DNA from: Salicibibacter cibarius
Lineage (GTDB): Bacteria; Bacillota; Bacilli; Bacillales; Marinococcaceae
Length of the DNA stretch: 64,000 nucleotides
Assembly (NCBI RefSeq): GCF_016495725.1
Contig: NZ_CP054705.1
Location: forward strand, 806,001 to 870,000
Reading direction: 5' to 3'
Made by a program: the position numbers and the translations under genes. Under the pieces are notes generated by a model. The model did not search any database, was not told where the DNA came from, and saw only the letters and a list, made by a program, of their open reading frames with translations. This document shows positions 43,065 to 50,851 of this stretch, in pieces (the stretch's first letter is position 1; every line of letters starts with the position of its first letter).

Positions 43065-44657
43065 ATGTTAGCTTCTCTCACCCCTTTGGACTGGAAGCGA
43101 AGGGCGATCAAGTATTATCCGGAAAAAATAGCCGTCATTGATGAAGAAAAGCAGTTTACCTATAAGGAATTCGGGGAGCGTACTGACCGGCTTTCCGTAG
43201 CTTTGAATGAAGCAGGTATCCAACAAGGCGATCACGTTGCCGTTATGATTCCGAATACCCACTATATGCTCGAGAGTTTTTATGGTATTTGCCAGTTGGG
43301 TGCGGCAATGGTGCCGCTTAATTACCGATTATCCGCGGAAGATCTGGAATATATCATTAATCATAGCGATGCGAAAATGCTGATCGTCGATGAAGCGTTC
43401 ACGGAGCCAATTGAGGAAATCAGGGAAAAGCTATCATTGGAAAAAATCATTATTATCTCTGTAGAAGGGCATTCTAATTACTTAGATGGGATCGTATATG
43501 AGGAATTTATCCGGTCCGTTCCATCAGATGCCGCGCCTCCCGAAGTGGCCATCGATGAAAACCAACTCCTAACCTTGAATTATACGAGTGGGACGACGTC
43601 CAAACCGAAAGGCGTCATGCTTACTCATCGCGCGAATTACATGAATGCCGCCAATTTTATGTATCATTTAAACGTTCGGCACGATGATATCTATTTGCAC
43701 ACGTTGCCGATGTTTCACGCTAATGGTTGGGGCGGTGTTTGGGCGATAACAGCAGCGGGGGCTACCCATGTATGTCTTCGGAAAGTCGATCCTCCGCACA
43801 TTCTCGATTTGTTTGAAAATAAAAATATATCTCTTTTATGCGGTGCTCCAACGGTCATTAATATGCTCGTCAATGATCCAAAAGCAAAAGAAATCGACAT
43901 CGCAACGAAGCCGCGGATGGCAACAGCAGGTGCGCCTCCGGCCGCAGCTCTTATCCAGAAAGCCCAAGACATTTTAGGATTGGACATGATACATGTTTAC
44001 GGTTTAACGGAAACGTCTCCTTTCATTCTTTATTGTGAATGGAAAAAAGAATTCGACGATAAACCGGCTGAGGAACAAGCGGCCATAAAAGCGAGACAGG
44101 GCATTGAACTTGCGTTTAACGGGGAGACGAAAGTGGTTCGTGAGGACGGAGAAGAAGTAAATTGGGACGGAAATGAATTAGGCGAAATTGTCACCCGCGG
44201 GAACGTTGTCATGGAAGGATACTACAAGGCTCCGGAAAAAACAGAGGAAGCGATACGTGATGGTTGGTACCATACCGGTGATTTGGCGGTTACCCATCCG
44301 GATGGATTTATTGAAATCCGTGACCGGGCAAAGGACTTAATCATTTCCGGCGGTGAAAATATTTCTTCCACAGAGGTAGAAGGCGTGCTGTTTAAACACC
44401 CGGATATTATGGATGTAGCCGTTATAGCTGTTCCCGATGAAAAATGGGGCGAAATTCCGAAAGCCGTCGTTGTCCGGCAACCGGATACCCGTGTGACCGA
44501 AGAAAACGTGATTGCTTTTTGCCGCGAGAACCTCGCTCACTTTAAAGCGCCGAAAGCTGTCGAATTCGTGGAAAGCTTGCCGAAAACGGCAACCGGGAAG
44601 TTGCAAAAATTTCGTTTAAGAGAAGAGCATTGGCAAGGAGCGAAAAAAGTTAATTAG
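43065..44657 (+). CDS. Acyl-CoA synthetase (AMP-forming)
   Basis: 530 residues from ATG 43065 (AAGGAG 9 nt before). ANL-family motifs: LNYTSGTTSKPKGVMLTHR (P-loop, about 170-188), HVYGLTETSP (about 312-321), YHTGDLAV (about 401-408), RAKDLIISGGENIS (about 417-430) and the terminal Lys region LPKTATGKLQKF. It activates a fatty or aromatic acid to its CoA thioester through an adenylate. No signal peptide. The exact acid cannot be told; medium- or long-chain fatty acid is most likely. Monocistronic. Confidence 0.92.
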   Translation: MLASLTPLDWKRRAIKYYPEKIAVIDEEKQFTYKEFGERTDRLSVALNEAGIQQGDHVAVMIPNTHYMLESFYGICQLGAAMVPLNYRLSAEDLEYIINHSDAKMLIVDEAFTEPIEEIREKLSLEKIIIISVEGHSNYLDGIVYEEFIRSVPSDAAPPEVAIDENQLLTLNYTSGTTSKPKGVMLTHRANYMNAANFMYHLNVRHDDIYLHTLPMFHANGWGGVWAITAAGATHVCLRKVDPPHILDLFENKNISLLCGAPTVINMLVNDPKAKEIDIATKPRMATAGAPPAAALIQKAQDILGLDMIHVYGLTETSPFILYCEWKKEFDDKPAEEQAAIKARQGIELAFNGETKVVREDGEEVNWDGNELGEIVTRGNVVMEGYYKAPEKTEEAIRDGWYHTGDLAVTHPDGFIEIRDRAKDLIISGGENISSTEVEGVLFKHPDIMDVAVIAVPDEKWGEIPKAVVVRQPDTRVTEENVIAFCRENLAHFKAPKAVEFVESLPKTATGKLQKFRLREEHWQGAKKVN

Positions 44658-44749
44658 GGTCTATGAGGAGCCTTTTTCCCAAAAGGGGAGAAGGCTCATT
44701 TTCGTGCGTGAGCATTAGGAATATTTTAGTGAAAAAATTGATCGGCTTC

Positions 44750-45095
44750 GAAGTAGACTGGTCTGAGAGGAACAAGGGAAGCAAAGTAATCCCTCAGCCG
44801 GACATCGAGCTGATCCGAGAGGAACAAGGGAAGCAAAGTAATCCCTCAGCCGGACATCGAGCTGATCCGAGAGGAACAAGGGAAGCAAAGTAATCCCTCG
44901 CACGGACATCGAGCTGATCCGAAAGGAACAAGGAGAGCAAAGTAATCCTCCAGGCGGAGATCGAGTTGCTCCGAGAGGAACAAGGAGAGCAAAGTAATCC
45001 CTCAGGCGGAGGTCGAGTTGCTCCGAGAGGAACAAGGGAAGCAAAGCAATCCCTGAGCCGGACAACGAGTTGCTCCGAGAGGAACAAGGAAAAGC
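44750..45095. repeat. Tandem array A3, six to seven 52-bp units
   Basis: Unit starts at 44785, 44837, 44889, 44941, 44993 and 45045 (AGTAATCCCTC or variants), with a partial unit before. Units are more diverged than in A2: CATCGAGCTGATCCGAGAGG in the first three and GGTCGAGTTGCTCCGAGAGG later. It fills the gap between the convergent acyl-CoA synthetase and beta-CASP genes. Confidence 0.93.
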
Positions 45096-45271
45096 AGAGT
45101 GATGTCCCGCCCCTCTCAAAATGGGTATGATAACTTAAAGGAGGAAATCTAAAATCAGATGGAGTAGTTTTAGCGATAAAGAACAGAACAGCAACCGCGT
45201 GACTCAGAGCAGGTTCACTGTTCCTTTGACCGAAAACTACCATGCATTTGACTTCTTGTCCAACTAAAAGA

Positions 45272-47989
45272 TTAACGCTTCAATTCGATCCCATACCCGG
45301 TCGCTTGTAGAATTGCGTCTTCTACCCTTTGTGCTTCATCCGGATCGGTTGCTTCGCCTACTTTTAAACCAAGGATGCTCTGTTCACGATGAATCGAGGG
45401 GTTTTTCTTTAACGCCCACGACGCGGGTATGCGGGCAACGGCTTCTTTTATAATTTCATTTTGTTTCGGGTTTTCGGCATACGTGACCGGAAAACCAGTT
45501 CGATAGGAAAGTTCCTCCAGATCAACCTCATGCCGCTTGGCCACTTCCGGTGAAATAAAGTGCACTTCCAACACGCTGTCGTCGCCCTGGCCTTTGAAAC
45601 TGATTTTGTAGAGCGTGATGTCTCGATCCTCCGCCCAGCGCTTCGTTTCCTCCCTTGCTTCATTATTTTCCATCCGCACGCTTCGATCCGTGACCTTAAA
45701 GAGATCGTTCGATTGCGTCGGACCAGCTGCTTCAGAACCTTTTTCCTGAAAATAAAAACCGGTACGCTGCTTGAATCGTTCGGCGATTTCCATGACATCG
45801 CTAGTTTCCGGGAGGGTTGCGCGAACGGTTTTTTCTTGTAAGTGGAGGGAGAAACTTTCGGGTTCGCCGTTCTCGGTAAGGTCTGAGAGTACCTGAAACA
45901 GCAAATCTTGCCTTGTTGAAGGGGAAATGACAACCTCCCAACCTGTTTGATCGGCGATGGATGAGGTCATTCGTTCTTTTTGTTTATCCGTGTAAGCATC
46001 CGGAAAAGCGAAGTAGAGCGTCAGTGTTTCCCCTAACTGATCGGCCCCACAACGTGTGAAATCAGGCTCATCCGCTAGGGCTCCCCGCGCAATATCCATT
46101 GCCTTCGCCGCGTTCATTTTCCTACCCTGCATAGGTAGCGTTCCATGTTGCGCCTGAGCCATAAAATCATCATCAAGTTTGTATTCTATTTGTCCCGATT
46201 GCCCGTCTCTTTTATGTTCAGTAGGTAGCGCCTGTAAAGCGAGGGCTAATACGAGCCGTTCTTCGAGTGAATCATGTACGGCGACATGACGTAACAAACC
46301 TTGAAATGTGTAGATTCCTTCAGGCGCGTGGCTCCATTGTAAAGCTTTCATTTCTTGGCGATTAAAATCAAGCAGCGGCTGCAGCGACTCCCGGACGTCG
46401 TCAATTGTGCGCGTTGTTTGCCCTAAGGCTTGTATGAGTTGGTGAGGTTGAATTTTTACAGGCTTTCCTTTGAGCGTTTGCGAAAACAAAACGTTCGTTT
46501 TCGGATGAACGCCAGTGCACAGGGCTACTTTGAGCGGGTCATCGTCTTCGGGTTCATAAAGGATAAATTGCCCATTTAAGGATCGCAACGCCTCATGTTC
46601 CTTGTTTGGTTTATAACGTTTGCCTTTGATGCCTTTTTTCGAATCACGGAGTTCAAACGGATAGTTGTCTCCGTTTTCAACGAGGGTAGGGCTGTACCGT
46701 TCGTCTAGCAAGTCGGACAAAGCTGTTCGCGCGTCGTCATCACCGTGAACGAGAAGGGTATGCGTCGGTGCCAACTGCTGAATGAACAATTGCATTTCCG
46801 AAGCATCGGCGTGAGCAGACAGGCCGTACTTGCTAATGCGGGCTTTTGCTTCATAAGGCGTTCCGTTAATCGAAAGTTCCTCCGTTTTTCCTTCCGCAAC
46901 ATCCAGCAACGCTTTCCCTGGACTTTCTTCATCCTGATAGCCAGTGAGAAGCACAGCGTTTTTATCGTTTCCGATGAGTTGCTCCGCGTACCAACTGCTC
47001 GCGCCTCCGGTCAGCATGCCGGAAGACGCCACGATGCAGGCAGGCTTGCCTTGCAAGATCGCCTCGCGCTCCTTCGGATGAACCGCTTGACAACGTCCTT
47101 CTTTTAAGAAAACATCCCCTTCCCGATAAACACGATGGGCAAGGTTTCCTTTTAAAAATTGCGGGTATTGGCGGTATACGCGACTCACTGGTGTCACGAG
47201 ACCGTCGACGTAGATCGGAAACTCGGGAATTAATCCTTTATCCATGTAATCTTGCAGCACGAGTAATACTTCTTGGGCGCGACCGAGCGCAAACGCAGGT
47301 ACAAGCGCAAAACCACCGCCGGCGATAACTTCTGCCACGTGTTCGGCAAGCCGTTTTTCTTCGGTGTGGCGGTCCGTGTGGGCCCGGTTCCCATAGGTAG
47401 ACTCCATGATGACGACATCAGGCTTTAAATGGCGCGGCACATTGGCGCCGGAAATCGTCCTCCCGGCTTTAAAGCTAAGATCGCCGGAGACGAGCAGTTC
47501 CGCGCCCCCACCCATTAGCGAGAACATCACCGCGCCCAGAATATGGCCTGCTTGATGGCTTTCAATGCGCAATTCTCCGATGCGAAGCGTGTTATTCGCG
47601 GGAATCTCTAGCATGGCAGCGAGCAGCGCTTCGACCTGGTCTTCAGAGTATGGCGGTATCGTTTCTTCCCGTCGGCTGCGTTCCTCGATAATTTTTAACG
47701 AGTCCTTCATCATGATACGCATAAGCGCGATCGTAGGAGCTGTTGCGTATATCGGTGCTTCCGGAAAAAGCTTATGTATAAGGGGTAGCGCCCCGATATG
47801 ATCGGCGTGCGCGTGGGTAACGAGAATCGCTTGCGGTCGCGGCAAATCTTCAAGCATCCCGAGCGCCGGCAATAATTGTTCGCCCTGCATGCGCATCCCC
47901 GCGTCAATTAAGATTGACGTTTCCGCCATCTCAATATGCAAGCAGGAAGCGCCGACCTCGTTACCTCCCCCAAGGACGGTTACGTTCAT
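45272..47989 (-). CDS. Beta-CASP metallo-beta-lactamase nuclease with long C-terminal extension
   Basis: 905 residues. Residues 1-435 are a complete beta-CASP RNase of the CPSF73/Ysh1 type. They include Asp29, THAHADHIG (58-66; H59, H61, D63, H64), H149 in QAGHILGA and D170 in SGDLS. They also include ESTYGNR (196-202), PAFALGRAQE (231-240), SAHADASE (391-398, H393) and LLVHGDDDA (412-420, H415). All metal ligands are present, so it should cleave RNA in the cytoplasm. The other 465 residues are not a recognised domain; they are rich in charged residues. Typical bacterial members stop near 450-560 residues. Start ATG has GGTGATC only. Confidence 0.88.
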   Translation of the reverse strand: MNVTVLGGGNEVGASCLHIEMAETSILIDAGMRMQGEQLLPALGMLEDLPRPQAILVTHAHADHIGALPLIHKLFPEAPIYATAPTIALMRIMMKDSLKIIEERSRREETIPPYSEDQVEALLAAMLEIPANNTLRIGELRIESHQAGHILGAVMFSLMGGGAELLVSGDLSFKAGRTISGANVPRHLKPDVVIMESTYGNRAHTDRHTEEKRLAEHVAEVIAGGGFALVPAFALGRAQEVLLVLQDYMDKGLIPEFPIYVDGLVTPVSRVYRQYPQFLKGNLAHRVYREGDVFLKEGRCQAVHPKEREAILQGKPACIVASSGMLTGGASSWYAEQLIGNDKNAVLLTGYQDEESPGKALLDVAEGKTEELSINGTPYEAKARISKYGLSAHADASEMQLFIQQLAPTHTLLVHGDDDARTALSDLLDERYSPTLVENGDNYPFELRDSKKGIKGKRYKPNKEHEALRSLNGQFILYEPEDDDPLKVALCTGVHPKTNVLFSQTLKGKPVKIQPHQLIQALGQTTRTIDDVRESLQPLLDFNRQEMKALQWSHAPEGIYTFQGLLRHVAVHDSLEERLVLALALQALPTEHKRDGQSGQIEYKLDDDFMAQAQHGTLPMQGRKMNAAKAMDIARGALADEPDFTRCGADQLGETLTLYFAFPDAYTDKQKERMTSSIADQTGWEVVISPSTRQDLLFQVLSDLTENGEPESFSLHLQEKTVRATLPETSDVMEIAERFKQRTGFYFQEKGSEAAGPTQSNDLFKVTDRSVRMENNEAREETKRWAEDRDITLYKISFKGQGDDSVLEVHFISPEVAKRHEVDLEELSYRTGFPVTYAENPKQNEIIKEAVARIPASWALKKNPSIHREQSILGLKVGEATDPDEAQRVEDAILQATGYGIELKR

Positions 47990-48036
47990 TTGATCACCTC
48001 TCTACCAGTCTATCATATTCACCGGATCGCTTCGGC

Positions 48037-48729
48037 TTAAGAATTCGATTGATTCGATGAAGTTGTCGTTACCGCTATGGCCGCGATGACGCTTACTTCA
48101 ATAGCCTGAATCGTTTCTTTCACCGCCTTGGAAACCGGGAGATTTTTATTGACGTGTTTGAGCTGTTTCTGGGCAGCTTGTGCTTCTTTGCCGGTCGGAT
48201 AAACAATGGAAAGCAATTTGCTTGCCTCGATGAGTGACAAAAGCACAATATAGCGCTCGTCTCCTTGATTGAACGGGGTGCCCGCTTCCCCTTTATGGAG
48301 GATTTCCGTAAACGAATCTCGTAAATGTCCAAGGTGATTGGGATCGTTTATTTGATAGTTTTGGCTAGTGAATAGCCCCAAGATCTTTTTTTCTTCGATC
48401 GTGATTTGACCATCGTTTTCCAAATGTTGCGCGACAATTTTTTGTATCTGTTTGAATTCTGACTTGAGTTTTGACACCCAGTGCTTGGGCGTCATCGGTC
48501 TTTTCTGTTTCTGAATCATCACGATTGTTTCCTGAAGCAATGGATGGTCAGCTTGATCATTAATGACGACGATTTTCTTTTTCCGTAACTCGACATTGGC
48601 ACGCAGCATCAATTCAGCAAGAAACGCACCGCTAAGGCTGTAGGGCAAGGCGTTGCTGCTTCGTGCATAAGGCCTTCCATTTTTAGGGTTAATGGCGGTG
48701 AGCAGCAGTTGTTCGGCTAACGTTGGCAT
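48037..48729 (-). CDS. GPP34 (GOLPH3/Vps74-like) protein
   Basis: 230 residues from ATG 48729, chosen because AAAGGAGCG stands 7-8 nt before it. LAEQLLLTAINPKNGRPYARSS and ALPYSLSGAFLAELMLRANVEL, then a helical C-terminal part with RYIVLLSLIEASKLL, give the GPP34 pattern. Eukaryotic members bind phosphatidylinositol-4-phosphate; the role in bacteria is unknown. It is followed by the beta-CASP gene in the same direction. Confidence 0.75.
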   Translation of the reverse strand: MPTLAEQLLLTAINPKNGRPYARSSNALPYSLSGAFLAELMLRANVELRKKKIVVINDQADHPLLQETIVMIQKQKRPMTPKHWVSKLKSEFKQIQKIVAQHLENDGQITIEEKKILGLFTSQNYQINDPNHLGHLRDSFTEILHKGEAGTPFNQGDERYIVLLSLIEASKLLSIVYPTGKEAQAAQKQLKHVNKNLPVSKAVKETIQAIEVSVIAAIAVTTTSSNQSNS

Positions 48730-48794
48730 AAATGTCGCTCCTTTCGATTTAATTGGTGATAAATCGGGTACAATTACCAAAAGGGGGAGTGAGA

Positions 48795-49229
48795 ATGTAT
48801 AAAAAAATTCTAGTAGCCGTTGATGGATCTGTCCAGTCTGAACAGGCCCTGGAAAAAGCGATTGCAATGGCTAAGCTTCACGATGCTTATCTTTTCATTG
48901 CCCATGTGATTGATCTTCGTAATTTTTCGTCGCATGCCTATAACCAGCAAGGCGTCTTTACTGATTCCGAGACGAAAGAAATGTTGGAAAAATACAAAAA
49001 TAAGGCTGTTCAAGCGGGAATGAAAAATGTCCAAACCATTCTCAGTTCCGGCAACCCACGTGTCAAACTATCCAGGAATTTATTATCTGAGTATAACATT
49101 GATTTGTTGATCACCGGCTCTACCGGACGCAACGCCTTCGAACGCATGCTCATCGGAAGTGTGGCAGAAGCATGCGTCAGGCACGCGCCGTGTGATGTGT
49201 TTACGGTTAAGAGTGGGGTAGGGGAGTGA
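48795..49229 (+). CDS. Universal stress protein (UspA family)
   Basis: 144 residues from ATG 48795 (GGGGGAGTGAG in front). MYKKILVAVDGSVQSEQALEKA at the start and ITGSTGRNAFERMLIGSVAEACVRHAPCDVFTV (about 107-139) give the ATP-binding G2xG9xG(S/T) motif. A cytoplasmic nucleotide-binding stress protein. Divergent from the GPP34 gene. Confidence 0.93.
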   Translation: MYKKILVAVDGSVQSEQALEKAIAMAKLHDAYLFIAHVIDLRNFSSHAYNQQGVFTDSETKEMLEKYKNKAVQAGMKNVQTILSSGNPRVKLSRNLLSEYNIDLLITGSTGRNAFERMLIGSVAEACVRHAPCDVFTVKSGVGE

Positions 49230-49707
49230 AAATGCCAGATTTCAGTTATCGAAGCTAAAGAATGAGGGTGAAAACATTGTAAGAAATAAACGCTTTATAT
49301 CGAAAACGAAGAACCAATATTATCACAGAAACATGTGTGTTAGGAAAAAAGATGCTTACCAATTGAATGCAAGCCTTAAATACAACAAAGCGTTAAAGGG
49401 ACCTCACTACACTCAAGCAAAATATCAGATAATAGACTTAATGTTTTTCTTGCAACATCCGAGAAGTTGTATGCAAAGGGAAATAACGAAGCTATGGATT
49501 GCGCGATGGTGTGTAACATAATATTGCATCAGTCGATACAGTAGAAAGAAAAAGCAGCTACCCCTGAGATCTGGATTCTCTAGGTAACCACTTCACTTCA
49601 AAAGTGAACGCATATCTCTGCAGGATGGCGTTCTATTGGGAGACCGTTGGTGGGACAGCACCTTCGGTCTTTTTAGTGTATTGCCATGGAACCGCATTGA
49701 GTGTGAA
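49230..49707. other. Intergenic region with a toxin-antitoxin-like RNA remnant
   Basis: No protein gene is convincing here. 49552-49592 resembles the minus strand at 25860-25901 of the type I toxin locus: CTACCCCTGAGAT is identical and a GGTAACCAC/GGTTAGTCAC arm follows. A T run (TTTTTCTTT on the minus strand) lies next to it, and a plus-strand terminator ends the region at 49675. Confidence 0.45.
49641..49675 (+). terminator. Terminator of the RNA-like region
   Basis: AGACCG-TT-GGTG pairs with CACC-TT-CGGTCT around a GGACAG loop, followed by TTTT. Confidence 0.75.
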
Positions 49708-50265
49708 TTAATCCTGTAGTTCCTCTTCCAATACGAAAAGAATCATGTCATAGTCATGTCCATAGCTTGATTTGGCATCTTCCAGAATCTCCTCGCCTTG
49801 ATTGTCAAGTTCAAGCTCCTGGATTTCTTCGTAAGCCTCCATTTGCACACGATGATAAAATTTAATCCCATTAAAATCATAACCATATTGGTCAAAGGCT
49901 TCTTTTAAAACAGCTTCCTGTGCTTCATTATCAATTTCGAGGGACGCTAATTCCTCATAAGTCTCTGTTTCAGCTTCAATGGTGAACGCTTCCAATTCAT
50001 CTTCATCATCATCCTCGGCAATAGATTCGGCATATGCTTTTATACCGTCCTCTACTTCAGATTCATCAAGTTTTGCAATGACGTTCGTGAATGATGATGA
50101 ATCATCGTCATTGGCATCATTATCAGATTCCTCAGCAACATCTTCAGACTCATTGTTATTCTGGTTCTCTTCCTCAGTCTGCTCCTCTTGCTCCACAGGC
50201 GAACAAGCCATTAAACCCAACGAAGAAACGAAAGCAATAGCTATTGCTAATGAAAACTTCTTCAA
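49708..50265 (-). CDS. Acidic lipoprotein, hypothetical
   Basis: 185 residues, TTG start with GGGGGTGA in front. Signal peptide ends in lipobox LMAC (Cys about 21). An acidic linker (about 25-58) precedes a helical part with two similar halves (ETETYEELASLEIDNEAQEA and QMEAYEEIQELELDNQGEE). The function is not recognised. It is the third acidic lipoprotein in the window. Confidence 0.6.
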   Translation of the reverse strand: MKKFSLAIAIAFVSSLGLMACSPVEQEEQTEEENQNNNESEDVAEESDNDANDDDSSSFTNVIAKLDESEVEDGIKAYAESIAEDDDEDELEAFTIEAETETYEELASLEIDNEAQEAVLKEAFDQYGYDFNGIKFYHRVQMEAYEEIQELELDNQGEEILEDAKSSYGHDYDMILFVLEEELQD

Positions 50266-50454
50266 CAGAAATCACCCCCTCTATTTTTTGTCCGTGAATT
50301 GCAATATTATTTAGTATTCTACCTGAAAACACTATTATGCTAAAATAAGGGAGATCTGTAACTATCGATTACAGTGGCTATAGTACTTAGAATTATTGAT
50401 GTTAGATTTAAGAAAAGTTGTTACAATGATTGTTAAACATGATCGGAGGAGCAA

Positions 50455-50844
50455 ATGAAAAAGAATATTCACGTTGTTGGCGCAGTGATTGAGCAGGATG
50501 GCAAGATTTTATGTGCGCAAAGAGGTGACACAAAAACACTTCCTTTAAAATGGGAATTTCCCGGAGGCAAGATCGAGAAAGGCGAGACACCACAGCAAGC
50601 GTTGCACCGGGAAATTACTGAAGAAATGAACTGTAAGATTAACATTGGTGCCCACATTGATACGACGGTTTACGAATATGATTTTGGCGTTGTGCACTTA
50701 AGCACTTTTTATTGTAGTCTCGTCGCAGGGACGCCTATATTAACTGAACATGTTGCGATGGAATGGCTGCATCGATCAGAACTTTCGTCTTTAGATTGGG
50801 CGCCAGCAGACATCCCCGCCATTGATAAAATAAAAAATCAGTAA
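50455..50844 (+). CDS. MutT-like Nudix hydrolase
   Basis: 129 residues with GGAGG in front. The Nudix box GGKIEKGETPQQALHREI plus TEEMNC follows the G-x5-E-x7-REUxEExGU rule with all acidic residues. The family subtype (KKNIHVVGAVIEQDGKILCAQRG at the start, KWEFPGGK) hydrolyses oxidised or deoxy nucleoside triphosphates. It is separated from the PLD-helicase gene by 7 bp, so it forms an operon with it; this is inferred to be a functional pair. Confidence 0.92.
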   Translation: MKKNIHVVGAVIEQDGKILCAQRGDTKTLPLKWEFPGGKIEKGETPQQALHREITEEMNCKINIGAHIDTTVYEYDFGVVHLSTFYCSLVAGTPILTEHVAMEWLHRSELSSLDWAPADIPAIDKIKNQ

Positions 50845-50851
50845 TAGTAGT

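Noticed and set aside
44794-45243. 149-residue minus-strand frame over array A3
   Set aside because: The protein would only be translated repeats (the 52-bp period makes the frame rotate), with no ribosome site. The same applies to frames over arrays A1, B and C.
49333-49521. 62-residue plus-strand frame after the UspA gene
   Set aside because: No ribosome site, no recognisable motif and unlikely composition; the region looks like an RNA remnant instead.
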